Under the pieces are notes generated by a model. The model ran no database searches, had not been told where the DNA came from, and saw only the letters and a list, made by a program, of their open reading frames with translations. This document shows positions 10,604 to 22,319 of a DNA stretch of 64,000 nucleotides, one piece after another. The stretch comes from Gigaspora margarita (Eukaryota > Glomeromycota > Glomeromycetes > Diversisporales > Gigasporaceae), in NCBI GenBank assembly GCA_009809945.1, contig WTPW01000436.1, positions 221,291 through 285,290 on the forward strand. The letters are read 5' to 3'. The translations under genes and the position numbers were made by a program. Positions within the stretch are counted from its first letter, which is position 1. Every line of letters starts with the position of its first letter.

Positions 10604-12123
10604 ATACTATATAGTACCACTACTAAGATATTATATATAATAAAACAATAGATATAAAAAACAAAAAAGAAAAACAAAAAACAAAAACACTAATTTAAGT
10701 TGATATGAAATTTTTACAGTCTATCCAAGACACCTCTGACACATTATTCACTATTGATATTGCAGCCAAATGCTTCACTTGTGATGCTAATTCAAATTAG
10801 GTAAGCATAGCCCAGATTTGGAATCATGAGATGGATGCACTGAACTAGAATGCTAGGACCACAATTGGTAGCACAGCTACATTAAGGGTAGAGTACAATG
10901 TTGATCATTTTTATGTAAAATTGATATATGAAAAAATTTTATATAGGTATCACAAAAATGCTATATATAAAAATTTTTTAAATTGCAATCAATTTTAACT
11001 AAAAATTTGTGCCACATAGATCAAATCATTCCTTTTATAGTAGTTAAACTTTAAATACTTGTACTATTTAAAAAGACCTATATGTATATATCATAAAGTT
11101 TTCCGTAGTAACTCCAAATTCTTCATAGTTACACAAAATCATTGATTCTAATTGGTTTATATCATATAATTTTTGGGATCAATTTGTAATACCCAATCTT
11201 TAAACATATGTTTCTTAGTGAGGATCTAACCAATTTTAATGATTTTACTACTATTAGAATCAGAAAAACCTATTCTACAACTTTTTTAGAAATTTAAAGT
11301 AGTTAACTTAATATAATTTTTTTAATTTTAAAAAGAAAAAAATTTTACAATTCATTTTATATATAATTTGCAAATAGTATGTATACTCTACGCTTAAGAA
11401 AAAAAATGTGTATGGAAGGTTTTTAAAAAAGAAGACACAAATACCTTCAGTAGAAATCTGGTTGAATACAGGTTGGACATCTCTAGTAAAATTCTGGTTG
11501 AAGAAGTTAGGACAAGTCCAGTTAAACCCTCCAGTTGAAAAAAACAGGCTTCTGGATATATTCCAGTTAGAAAAAACATTTGGCCAAATCTGGTTAAATC
11601 CTCTGGTTGTGTATAGGTCAACTAATATAACTTGGTTGTAGGTAACTTAGAAATAAAATTAGGATGTTCCAGCTAGTAGATCATGTGAGTTAGAGAACTG
11701 CAGACCTGATAATGAGGTTCTATACCATGGGGCCAGAGACCCAGAACATCAATTGATAGACTTAACAAAATCATGTACGCTGCTCTTAAATAAAGAAGCA
11801 CCAACTGTGCCCTGACAACTATAAGTCAAAAGGTTAAAATAAAAAAAAATATATATATATATATAATAACAACTAATTAGAAGACTATTAAATTAACTTT
11901 GTAAATTAAACTCAAGAATATGACTTTGCTTATGCAAAAGTTTATAATTTGCTAAAAAAATAAGTTGTTTCTATAGTGATATAAAAAAAATCTATATCTA
12001 CAAACTAATAATTTTTGTGTCTTTTGCTTTGCATTTGTTTATTATATTGATGTACCATTTATATAATTCCTAAAAATCTTAGCATACAGTACATACAGTA
12101 CATACTGTATATTGTGAAAGTGG
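10604..12123. other. Gene-free stretch
   Basis: 11400-11640 contains imperfect repeats of 'tctggttgaa/ccagttgaaa/ctggttaaat', open on both strands, which generates overlapping short frames (11394-11621 minus, 11408-11641 plus) without recognisable domains. The rest is AT-rich with no structure I can support. Confidence 0.45.
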
Positions 12124-12125
12124 TA

Positions 12126-12425
12126 CCATATATTTTTTAAAAATAAGCTATCTTTTTTGGCATAAAATTACACAAAAAATTGTAAAGGTAGCTTATTTTC
12201 AAATTGTTGAATTTTTTGAAAAATTGAAAAGTAACTAATAAAAAATTGTTCAAATAATAACAAATTTTTATTATAAGTGTATTTTGATATCTTGAACAAC
12301 TTTATATAATGGCACATTTGAAATTTACTTAGTAAAATTTAGACTATTATATATAGCAACATTTGGCAATTTCTCTTAAAATTTTGAAAAAAATGAGAGG
12401 ATAGTTTATTTTTGGAAATATATGG
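12126..12425. mobile_element. TA-flanked short MITE, relative of 2612-5558 elements
   Basis: Ends 'ccatatattttttaaaaata' and '...tttttggaaatatatgg' are inverse and flanked by TA (12124-12125, 12426-12427). Internal 'aaaaataagctatc', 'aaaatttagac' and 'atagcaac' match the 'aataagctac' family. About 300 bp. Confidence 0.65.
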
Positions 12426-12427
12426 TA

Positions 12428-13447
12428 AGAATCAGATCTATGGCTAAAAACTACTAACTACACTACCATCTAACTAAACCAATATCTTTGAATGATACAA
12501 AATGCCTAAACCTTGAATTGATAGAAGAAAAAGACATAGTAGATTTGGTCTGCATCTGAAGATACTTTAGAGTCTTGCTACAAGAATAGTAATTAACCTT
12601 CAAATGATCTTTATATAACCTCAAATGACCCTAATTTTATTATGAATTTTAGTTCAAATTGAATGAAAGGCAAATGACCACTAATTTTACTATATTAAGC
12701 AACTTAATAATATCATATAATCACAGAATTTAGCTAATACAAATTTGATGTATTAAAGGAAATTATCAGTTTATATTGCTAACTACTATTGACTCAAATC
12801 TATACTAGAGCTAACACTTCTACTTTGGTTTTGAAAGTTAAACTCAACTAAGCTAAACTCTATCTAGGTAGTTAGAATTTGAACTCCAACTGAGTTATTA
12901 TTTTATTGAAGTAAAAAAGTGGGCCTTATATATTTTTCTTCTATATAGAAAATATATACAGATTGCTCTAGCAACTAGAATTGCAATTTGGATATGCCAA
13001 GATGCAAGACCTGAATATGTCAAGGTATAAAAATATGTTATTGCTTGGCAGAAAAGAGAATAAATAAACAATAGCAGCAAACTAAGCAAAATACCAGGTG
13101 TGAAAACTAGATTGTGACTCTAACATGTGCAGTTGCCAAGTGCTCAAACCAGTAATTGCTATGGCACATTTCTTTCCTATTTGGGGCTATCTAATTCTAC
13201 TAGCTATGGTCAAGAAGTTTATACTCAATAGTTACACAAAGTGTTACAATTTTTAAATATATTGTGTAATCTAAATTAGCCAATCATATGCTAAAATAAG
13301 TAAAACAAATTAAATTAAATTATTTTTTAAGTTTTTTAAAAAAATTTATTTTTTCAAAATAAATTTTGATTGCTCAAAAAATTTTATAATAAAAATCTAA
13401 GTTTTTAATTGGTCCAAATATAAATCATATATGTTCAATTTTTATTC
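12428..13447. other. Gene-free AT-rich stretch
   Basis: No frame with family resemblance. 12790-12895 has 'actcaaatctatactagagc...gaactccaactgag', another possible scrap of the 'aactcaaac' end family. The 63-residue minus-strand frame at 12898-13089 has nothing to support it. Confidence 0.45.
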
Positions 13448-13451
13448 TTAA

Positions 13452-14264
13452 TGGGTATCCGTTAGCCCTCTGTACTAAATTTAGTACAAATTCAAAAAAT
13501 TATTTTACAATAACAAACTAAATATTTTATTTGAAATTTTGCTAAAATTTACATTAAAACAATACTTTTATTATGCCAAATTTTAGCAGTATTTATTAAT
13601 AAAACTTTTATATAAATTGATCTTAAGCTTCTTGAATTTTGTGCAAATTTTGCTGTAATTAATTTAGTACACCTCTAAAAGAGCTATATTGTATAAAAAT
13701 TTATAAGAAAATAAAAAAAATTAAAATTTTAAATTATTTTAGATCTAACTTTGATTTTAGAATAGTTAAAAAAAATAATAGTTTTTTAAAATAGTTAAAT
13801 TAAACCTGCTTTATTGTGATGCAGTCTAAAAATAGGTAGTTTTTTATAATAAAACATATGAAAAACATATAAAAAAATTAGCAAAATTAAATAACATATA
13901 ATGTTTTATCTACAGAACCAATTTTAATAATTTTATTATCATTAGAATCAGAAAAACTAGCTTTACAACATATTAGAAATTTAAGAAAGCTTTATTAAAT
14001 AAAATTTTGTATTATTGACAATTTAATACTTTTTTTTAGTGTTTTTGGTCATTTTTTGGTTGCACTTTTTGTAGCAAACAATTTTTAAACTTTTTAATAT
14101 AACTTTTATAAGTTTAAATAAACAAGTACACTTTATAAATATAGGATTACATATTGGATAAATTTAATTTGAAGTTTATAATCAAAATTTTACAAAATTT
14201 AGCTTTTAAAACTGTACTAAATTAAGTATTTTGTACTAAATTTAGTACNGCTAACGGATACCCA
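13452..14264. mobile_element. TTAA-flanked MITE with 'tgggtatccgttagc' ends (813 bp)
   Basis: Ends 'tgggtatccgttagc' and 'gctaacggataccca' are exact inverses, followed inward on both sides by the palindrome 'tactaaatttagta'. TTAA lies outside both ends (13448-13451 and 14265-14268). One N at 14249. A piggyBac-like mobiliser is inferred from the target. No coding. Confidence 0.8.
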
Positions 14265-14680
14265 TTAATATAAAAATAATCTAAATTTAAAAGCTATTAC
14301 TCTTTATAGAAATTATATTTTTAAAATCTAANTAGTAATTTTGTAGAGCATGTCTTGATAAGCAAAATTACCAGTTAGTTTTTTAAATNTTTAATTTTTT
14401 AAAGAGTTAATACATTTTAAAAATCATCTATTATATTGATGAGTTAAGACTTCCTGCACCATATACTCATCATAGGAGAAATAATACTATTGTAATGATA
14501 CAAACAAAGTGTAAAATACACCAAAGTAAACAAATAAAAAAAAGGCTTGGCAGGAGTCCTTTACAATATATAGTTCTTTTCTATCATCTNATGGCTAGCA
14601 CAATGATCGCAAAATTTAGTGTACAGTATATATTTACTATATGTTCTGATAAGTAAATTCAATCTGGTACAATCCTAGGC

Positions 14681-15210
14681 AATGTTGTTAGACTAATGTT
14701 GTTACTGTAGTCGATTTTGGACTTTCGAAATTATATGTCGAAATTCTAAATTAATTTCAAAAGCCTAAACTAATTTCTAAATTTTAAATAGCGTCAAAAT
14801 GTTAAATAGTTACAAATGTCTAAATTGGTTTTGAATCATTTCACTGAACCGACAAGCAATTCATCGACGTGTTTATTTTACAGACAATCAATTCGCAGAC
14901 AAGCTTATTTAATAGACAGTTTATTTGACCAACAAGCTATTCATAAACAGTTTTTTCACCGACAGCTCATTTTTAGCAAAAAAGATTTTCTTATAAATTA
15001 TACAACTTTAACACTAACTATAAAGAAATAACTGGAATTTTTTGTCTAAGGAATGAATCATTGGTGAAATGAGCAGTCTGATATTTATATGTCAAAATTT
15101 AGANATTAAGTCAAATTTAGAATTTGACATTTCGACGTTATGTCTATAAATATTTAGTCACGCAAATGTCTAAATATTTGATTAAATAGCGTATTTCGAC
15201 TAACAACATT
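14681..15210. mobile_element. Possible inverted-repeat element containing a ~20-bp array
   Basis: Begins 'aatgttgttag' and ends 'ctaacaacatt', exact inverses. 'gtcgaaat' and 'aaatagcgt/acgctattt' words also recur in inverse orientation inside. The middle (14840-14985) carries 'gacaatcaattcgcagacaa'-type ~20-bp units, as at 6890-7165. No convincing target duplication, so boundaries are tentative. Confidence 0.4.
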
Positions 15211-15895
15211 ATGCAAGACAGAATTATTTATGAAAATTTACGAAAGTCGAAATCTCTCGTAAACCTAATCCTTTCCGCGAAGTCTAAACCTCCACTAAAA
15301 TCCATAAAAGATGAAATTCCCGATAAAACTTGAAACTCATATTGAAAGACGAAACTGCTGATGAAAGATAAAGTCTTAGGGGCTGTGCCCCAAGTTTGAG
15401 GTGAAGTTACAATGTTTTAGTAATCTTGATCATAAATATGCAGTAAAATACTGTAAATTAAACCCTGTCTTATATTTGCAATAAAACAAAGAAAATTGAA
15501 AATTTATTTGCGAATTGTTTTTTTAGCTATTAAAGCTAATTATTATTGTTCTCATCCCTAAGACTTCTTCACAATATTAAATGCTTCAAAGTTTATATTT
15601 CCACGACCTTTGCTTGAGGGGGTAAAATGAAACGAACATGTGAAAGGAAATGTAAAAATGAACAAATATGGGCCAATTTCATTGGTCGATATCAATCAGG
15701 TGATTGGCGAGAGTCATCCAGCGTTTTGATTGGTTGTTCCTTTTTCGGAGGGAGATTTCAGCTATGTTAACCAAAAAATTAACTTCCTACGGTCATAGGA
15801 GAAATTTGATTCACAATATATAAAATCTTCATTGCAAACTTATTTTAAAATTGTAATTTTTAGAAAAAGATTGATAAAAGATTATGCATATAATA
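15211..15895. other. Intergenic stretch downstream of the histidine kinase gene
   Basis: Slightly less AT-rich than its surroundings. 15385-15402 holds a small hairpin, 'ggggctgtgcccc'. It lies 3' of the minus-strand kinase gene and so may include its 3' untranslated region. No coding seen. Confidence 0.4.
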
Positions 15896-15899
15896 TTCA

Positions 15900-17406
15900 T
15901 TAATTTTCATCAATCCATTTAGTTAGAACTGTTTCAAGCTCTTTAATCTTTAAAGGTTTTCCGAGAAAATCGTTTATCCCTAACTCGATGCATTATTTTG
16001 TATTTCCTCGGTAAGTAAATTCGTTAGAATAATAATCGGTATATTTGAAATTGGTGGCCTCATAGCTCTAATCGCTCGTGAAACATCAAAGCCTGACATT
16101 ATTGGCTAAAATTGATTGTGACGTGATATTTCATCAAGAATAAATATAATATAAATGAATTAAACAATTACTTACTAAGTTACATTCTAATAAAATTAGG
16201 GAAATCCTGCAAGAATTTATTTGTTCCAAATCTAAATTAGATGAACCTGAATATGCATCATTTAATAGCTTAAATTCAGAATCAATCAATCTGACTGCTT
16301 CTTGACCACTTGTTGAGGAGATCGTTGAATAACCAAGTTTTGAGACTTGTTGCAATGTATTCTAAAATCAAATTTAATTAAAGAATTGGTAACTAATGAA
16401 CTTGCATAGTTAAATTAATTTACCTCAAGACCAATAGAATCATTATCCTACAAATAATATTAACCATAAATTAAAGAATTATAGTAAATAAGATGCACTA
16501 TTAGACCAAATAAATAAATGGAAAAGTCATACCACACATAAAATACATTTTCCGCTAAAATCTTTANCAGAAATACATTTTCTCTTAAAATCTCTTCCAA
16601 TTATANCTTGATNTATATCTTGACTCTTATTTCCAATCTTATGAAATCCATAATCTCTTACTCGCTTTAGAATATTTTCATCAATNTGCATGCTCATATT
16701 ATTTTCATATGTAACTTCATTTTTTCCCATATGCATAAATTGATTAATTAATTTTTTCCATGTAATTGGAGTATAAATAATGAAAGTTGATCCTCCAACT
16801 TTTCCAATTACTCTTTTTGCTAATTCATTTCCTTCATTATTTGGAAATACTATAAAGATTATTACTAAATTATTACCATTCATTTCTAATCCTCTTNACT
16901 CTAATGCTGCATCCACAACTTCTTCAGTATTTTTATTAAGGCTAATAAATGCTATATCATAAGCAGGTTTATCATGTGATTCTTTATATGCCTTTGCTGC
17001 TCTACTAGCCTTGTCAAAAGTATCGAATGCATCAACTTTTTCAACATTTTTGAGATAATTTAATATTACATTTCTCATCATTTCGACTGGATGAATTATT
17101 AATANTCTTTTTTGCCTTATAGCATGAGGTAATTTATAAATTAATTGTTCATTAAATTGCATACTTAAAAACGGAGATTTAAATTTTGAAATCGTAGTNA
17201 TAGAAGATAATAGCTCAATATTCCATGAAAACCAAAATTTGCTTCCTTTTCCCAACTGACTTTCTGCATTAATTTCTCCTCCATCAATTTCTATTAGGCT
17301 TTTACATATTGAGAGACCAAGTCCTGTACCATCTTGTCTCCTAGTTATCGACATATCACCTCGTGAAAAGCTTTTCCAAGCATGTTGTATATATTCAGGA
17401 TCCATT
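15900..17406 (-). CDS. Kinase 3' exons: G2 box, pseudo-receiver, C-terminal receiver with Asp-to-Glu
   Basis: 16533-17406 holds 'AWKSFSRGD', '[12 protein letters not shown]' and a receiver-like domain lacking the acidic pair, the acceptor Asp and the Lys ('YDIAFISLN', 'YTPITWKKL'). Then a 24-nt exon (16424-16447, 'DNDSIGLE'), 16176-16361, and 15900-16105. The final receiver reads '[15 protein letters not shown]': the position of the phosphorylated Asp is Glu (codon 16185-16187). Thr ('IIILTN') and Lys ('DFLGKPL') remain, the latter after a one-base shift near 15990. Stop at 15900-15902. Confidence 0.7.
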
Positions 17407-17488
17407 CTATGATTATTATTGTTAAATATAATTAGCGTTAGATGATATACTTGTTAAAATATAAAGCATACGCATCATAAGAGCTTAC

Positions 17489-18902
17489 CCAATGCCAATG
17501 TCACTTAATTCAATTAGCAGGACACCTTTGTTTATTATTTTACTGTTAGTTGGATTCATATTGTTTTCATCAATGTCTTCGCACGATGGCATTGAAATTG
17601 TCAGTATTATTTCACCTTGTTCTGTAAATTTAATTCTAAGAAATTAGAATGGATTCTAATGAATATAGTAGTTTATGAAATAAAAATAAACTGAAAAAAT
17701 TATATAAATATAATTACGAATTTGATAATAAATGGAATAGAACTTGTTTCAGCCTAGTAAATATGCAAAAGATAAGTTATGAATTCTATTTTTTCCTTAT
17801 AATAATATAAGATCAATTACCTTTCAGGATCACTCTTAACATATCTCGGTAATTTATCTACATCGTAATTTATAATTAGCTCAATTTTTTTAGNCCCAGC
17901 CTTTTCTCCAAACATCTCAATTGTATCATCAAATAATTCTAATAAATCAAATGTTCTGTTTACTAGAGTTATCTTTTGTGCTTTTAATTTTGCTGCATCA
18001 AGAATATTATTTATTATAGATAACACAACATCCGAGGCGCGTGCCATGATATTAATCATGTCCCTTTGTTCAACAGTCAAGTTAGTACCTTCAAAGGAAG
18101 AAAGTATGGCTACTACCGCTCCTTATGGTGTTCGTAATTCTGTGAAATTAAGATCTATTAGTATAATAAAAATTTGGGTTTAAAGTGTGAAACAAAAATA
18201 ATTTACCATGCGAAGTATTTGCTAATATTTGACCCTTTGCATTATTGGCAATTTCGGCAGCATTTATTTGAATTTCTAATGCGTTATTCTGCTCTAACAA
18301 GCTTTTATAAGTTATTGCTAAGCTTATTTGATTCGATATTTGTTGTAACAACTCTATTTCAGAATCGAACCAAACAGAATTTGATGGCCTATAGATTTTT
18401 ATCCATCCCCGAAAATCATTATTCAACAATATTTTTATAGATAATATGGATACATTTTTACGAATATCTTCGCAGTACACGTCCAGAGAAATAGTTATTC
18501 CAGAATTGTTATTTAAAGATTCTTGTAAATTAGTGAAAATTTGTGATTCACTCCTATCAGTATAGCTAATTTCCACGAAAGGATTTGCTGTGTCTTCAAA
18601 TAATGCAAGTAATTTGTTATTCTTAAATTCATCTTGTTCATTTGAAATAATAGTTATTCTTTCACATGGTATTCTATGAAAGATTTCCTCAGCAATATAA
18701 TGTAATGTTTCCTTTATATTTGAACTGGAAAAAAGTTCGGTCGATATTGAAAGTAATAATTGATTTATTCCTTCTTGCTTACATTGTTGTGATATTATCT
18801 TGCGACGAAGAAGTGAGAGATCAATATTAGCGCGAATACGGATAATTAGTTCTTGAGCAGAAAATGGTTTTATTAAATAATCAACTGCTCCTTTATCTAG
18901 AC
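17489..18902 (-). CDS. Kinase exons for GAF 2, second HisKA and ATPase, with nonsense codon
   Basis: 18207-18902 finishes receiver 1 and holds a second GAF-like domain, ending 'ILANTSH'. 17821-18139 continues 'ELRTP', then TAA (18123-18125), then 'GAVVAILSSFEGTNLTVEQR'. A 36-nt micro-exon (17718-17753) supplies 'LKQVLFHLLSNS' of the N-box, and 17635-17489 supplies 'IKFTEQGEIILTI' to 'SDIGIG'. The stop falls where this class normally has Leu or Tyr two codons after the H-box. Confidence 0.7.
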
Positions 18903-18984
18903 CTAAAATTAAATTCATTATATCTGATATATATATATATATATTGATAAATAAAATAAATAGTCTACCGATAGTTAAAATTAC

Positions 18985-19852
18985 CTTTAATTTTAGAATC
19001 TTCATCAGCTTTTGCGGATAATAATATTACAGGAATCAACTGAGTTTTTGTATTAGATCTTAACGCATCTAACAATTCGTATCCATTCATATTTGGCAAC
19101 ATAACATCTATTATACATTATATCAGTATAATTCAACGATTATTTTGAGTTATATATCGAATCAAAATATTATAATTATAAAATTACTTACCACTGAGAA
19201 TTAATTCAGGCAATTTGTCAGTCTTTTTTAAAATCTTTATAGCATCTCTGCCGTCATGAGCATTAATGACATCAAATTCTTTTAACAGAATCGATAAATA
19301 GTTTCTACAAACATGGATCATTAAAAGAAATAATTTACAATTATCTATTTATTAGAAATTCTTACCTCATGTCATTATTATCATCAACGAGTAATATTTG
19401 ATGTTTCTTTCTAGCGGCAAGATCATCCATGGAGGAAGGAGATGAAATATCTTTAATGGAAACTTTACCAACACTCCAATCATCGTCAACTGACAATTGA
19501 TTCCTATCAAATTGAGCTTCAGGTATCCTATTTTTTGCCCATTGAGAACATTCTTCTAAATAAAGCTGTCGATTAATGCATAATTCCTGACCATTATTTA
19601 TTGGTTTTTCGACGTTATTAAAGCGTATTTGATTTGTTGGTGGGTGTTCACATCCTATTGGAAACCAATATTTAAACGTCGTTCCTTTATTTACTACAGA
19701 AGTAACAGTGATATCTCCTCCATGGCGTGTAATAAGTTGTTTGACGAGAGCAAGTCCTATTCCGGTACCTTCATGACTACGTGAACTTTGGGATTCTACA
19801 CGATAAAAGCGCTGGAATATATTTGGGAGAGCGATTTCTGGTATTCCAACTC
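18985..19852 (-). CDS. Kinase exons for ATPase G-boxes and receiver 1
   Basis: 19366-19852 carries 'VGIPEIALPNIFQRFYRVES', 'GTGIGLALVKQLITRHGG' and, after a linker, 'QILLVDDNNDM'. 19192-19305 carries the receiver's helix 1, and 18985-19107 carries 'DVMLPNMNGYELLDALRSN' and 'VILLSAKADEDSKIK'. The phospho-acceptor Asp codon is split by an intron (19192 / 19107-19106). The conserved Lys follows in the next exon ('DYLIKPFS'). All key receiver residues are present. Confidence 0.75.
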
Positions 19853-19992
19853 CTGAATTAAAAAGCCAATTCAAATATCGATATGGTAATATTGTACATA
19901 AATTCCAATAATAAATCCAAAACACAAAGTTAAAATTTATAGAAGTTATTATCATTTTTAAGTAGTTATCTACAGTGGAACAATAAGTTTAG

Positions 19993-20109
19993 TAGGGATT
20001 GGAACCGCCTAAAAATTTTTCTTAATTGTTTAATCGTTTAACTGTTTAACCGTTTAATTTGGCGGCATTAAAATAATTCCGGCCCACGGCTAAACGGTTC
20101 CAATCCCTA
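19993..20109. mobile_element. 117-bp MITE inside a kinase intron
   Basis: Exact inverted ends 'tagggattggaaccg' / 'cggttccaatcccta' with the 8-bp target duplication 'aagtttag' at 19985-19992 and 20110-20117. It lies in the intron between the N-box and G1-box exons (19853-20134). 8-bp duplications are typical of hAT elements. The middle has 'aaacggttaaac/gtttaaccgttt' words. Confidence 0.85.
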
Positions 20110-20134
20110 AAGTTTAGTAAGGAATATTACTAAC

Positions 20135-21007
20135 CTGTATCTGATACTTCGAGAACTATCATCTTTTTCTTAGCTTTATATCAAGATATAAGCGAATGAT
20201 GACACGTCCATTCCAAGTATGTTTTAATGCATTCGAGCCTATACAAACAAAATATCTTAGTTTCATCTCTATACATTTAAATGAATGGACTTTATTGAAA
20301 ATTCTAGACACATTTTTAGAGTATGCTTACAAAGATTAAATACAATTGTTTCATACATATCGTGATCTAAATAAAGTTTGTCACTTATAGAGTGATTAAA
20401 TTCATTTGAATGTGGAATATCGATAATGAAATCTAAGCTTAATGTTTCAGCCATGTTTTTAAAGCCTGAAACTAACTCTTGAGTAAATTCAGCTATGTCA
20501 GTTTCTATATAATTCGCTTCTAATTGATTGGCTTCTATATTTGAAAACTATACAAAAGGCGAATCGTCATTAATAGAGTAGTTCAGGAATTAAGGGTATA
20601 TGACTTACTTGTAACAAAATATTAATAAGTTTAAGCAATCGGCGAGAATTACGTCGTATAATTTGAAGATGTGACATTATTGGTGCCTCCTGGGAACTTG
20701 CACTAATTACATCTTCAAGTGGTGAAAGCATTAAGGTTAATGGAGCTTACATAATAATAAATTAATTAATAAATAAATAAATAAGGCTAAGTTTATTTGT
20801 ACAATACATTCTTACAAGAATATTTTATGACATATAAATACTTTTTAATTCGTGGCTAATGCCCTGAAAAAACATGATTTTTTGGTAGTTTAAATCGGCT
20901 AATATCTTAGACCGCTTCCTTTCTTCTTCTATTGACTTCCCATGTAGCAAAAATGTATTCATCTGATTTGCGACTAGCTGACGGATCATTATGTTTTCGA
21001 AAATTCT
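20135..21007 (-). CDS. Kinase exons for the first HisKA and ATPase N-box
   Basis: Four exons: 20842-21007 ('EEERKRSKILADLNYQKIMF' to 'SHELK'), 20609-20745 ('TPLTLMLSPLEDVI'), 20331-20547 ('FSNIEANQLEAN' to 'YETIVFNL') and 20135-20238 ('SNALKHTWNGRVIIRLYL' then 'VLEVSDTG'). The His codon sits nine bases before an intron. A single base appears missing near 20180, between 'RLYLD' and the continuing frame. Confidence 0.75.
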
Positions 21008-21055
21008 CTAATAAGTATTATAAATTAAATGCAAAGAATGAAAGCATTTACATAC

Positions 21056-21543
21056 TTTTAAAAATTCCATATATTGCTTATCAAGTGGACGCATCCGATT
21101 AATACCACAAATCAATACAGCTGATAAAGTTTGATCACCGCCAAGTGGAATTCTTGTTAATAAGAGTACAGCCTGAGAGTCGTCTTTTAAAATGACTTTC
21201 ACATGAAGACCTTTCTTTATTAAAAGGTGTATTGGCCAAGATTCGCATTTTAAAAAAGAATTTGTTGTTGTTTCTCGTTTTAGTTCTATATATGTTTCGT
21301 GATTATTATCGGCTTCTTTAGATAAATCAATTATTTCGCGAGTTTCTGGAAAATAATCTGGAAAATGCCTTTCTTTTTTACTGTCTTCATCAAAGGTCGT
21401 GGCAGTTAGGCGAGCAATCAGAGTTTCAGAACCAGCATTTGATTTATGTTCGATAAAATAAATCAATGCGTACGGAATATCTGCATTGTTATCTCTCAAT
21501 ACTTTTGTTATAATGTTACAGACACTATCCAATGATTTAATCT
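21056..21543 (-). CDS. Kinase exon (first GAF-like domain)
   Basis: About 160 residues, open throughout, from 'EIKSLDSVCNIITKVL' to 'GINRMRPLDKQYMEFLK'. The ending (LD..Y..FL) is the standard lead into the dimerisation helix of this kinase class. Flanked by AG acceptor and GT donor in phase with its neighbours. Confidence 0.75.
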
Positions 21544-21633
21544 CTTTAAGAAATATTGTGCAAACGCAAACGCGTTAATAGACAAAGTCCATAATAATAA
21601 TACAGTAACCCACTCAAATTTTTTTGTACTAAC

Positions 21634-21858
21634 CAGAAGTCCAACGTCCAAACTCGCTAAGTGTTTTAAATCTTCGAGCACTCAAAACCTTCTGAGTAAC
21701 TAACCTCTTGTGTTATACTATTTAAACCATAGACTGAGCCATCTGATTTGAAAATTGGGCTATATCCATAGTCACAGTATATTTCTTCATTGTATCCACT
21801 TCGGTATGATTCAATATATTGCTCTTTTTGAAATAAGGTTTTGCCTGTTGCCATTACA
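21634..21858 (-). CDS. Kinase exon (end of PAS region), frameshifted
   Basis: Reads 'VMATGKTLFQKEQYIESYRS', '...EEIYCDYGYSPIFKSDGSVYG' and then 'ITQEV'. After a single-base shift near 21690 the conserved 'VLSARRFKTLSEFGRWTS' follows in another frame, up to a GT donor. The intended protein runs PAS end to GAF start. Confidence 0.7.
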
Positions 21859-22319
21859 CTACATATTTAAGAGAAGTTTAGATATTAAAATGAATTTTCT
21901 TTAAATTACTTGAAGTTTAAAGTTTAAGGGTCTCATTTAAATATGTAAAACCTATTGAAAACCCATTTATTCTCTTTTTTAACATTCTACCCTAAAATCT
22001 AGCCAAATTGTTACACTCTAAATTTAATCCTAAAAATAGATTCAAATTACAGCTTCAGCTGTCACAATCATTGCTCAACCTACGTTTTAAGTTGTGAAAG
22101 GTGATAGTCAAGCATGATTGCTTCATTCGCTGATTTTCCTAATTCTATTTATCATTAAAAAATGTTAAGTTGACAAATCTTATTATAAATATGTGATGTG
22201 AATTGATATAATTAACTGAATGAATTCTTCGCTATTTGATGAAATGCTATACAAACGAACAGAATTAGCGCTTTAAAACTAACTAAATAGATAAGCCAGT
22301 GAATTATAAGATTATTTAC

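Noticed and set aside
16780-16962. Plus-strand open frame opposite the kinase pseudo-receiver
   Set aside because: Antisense shadow of the kinase exon.
18174-18440. 88-residue plus-strand frame
   Set aside because: Antisense to the kinase GAF 2 exon; no independent support.
21680-21720. 13-nt intron to explain the frame change in the PAS exon
   Set aside because: Too short to be spliced; a one-base indel is simpler.
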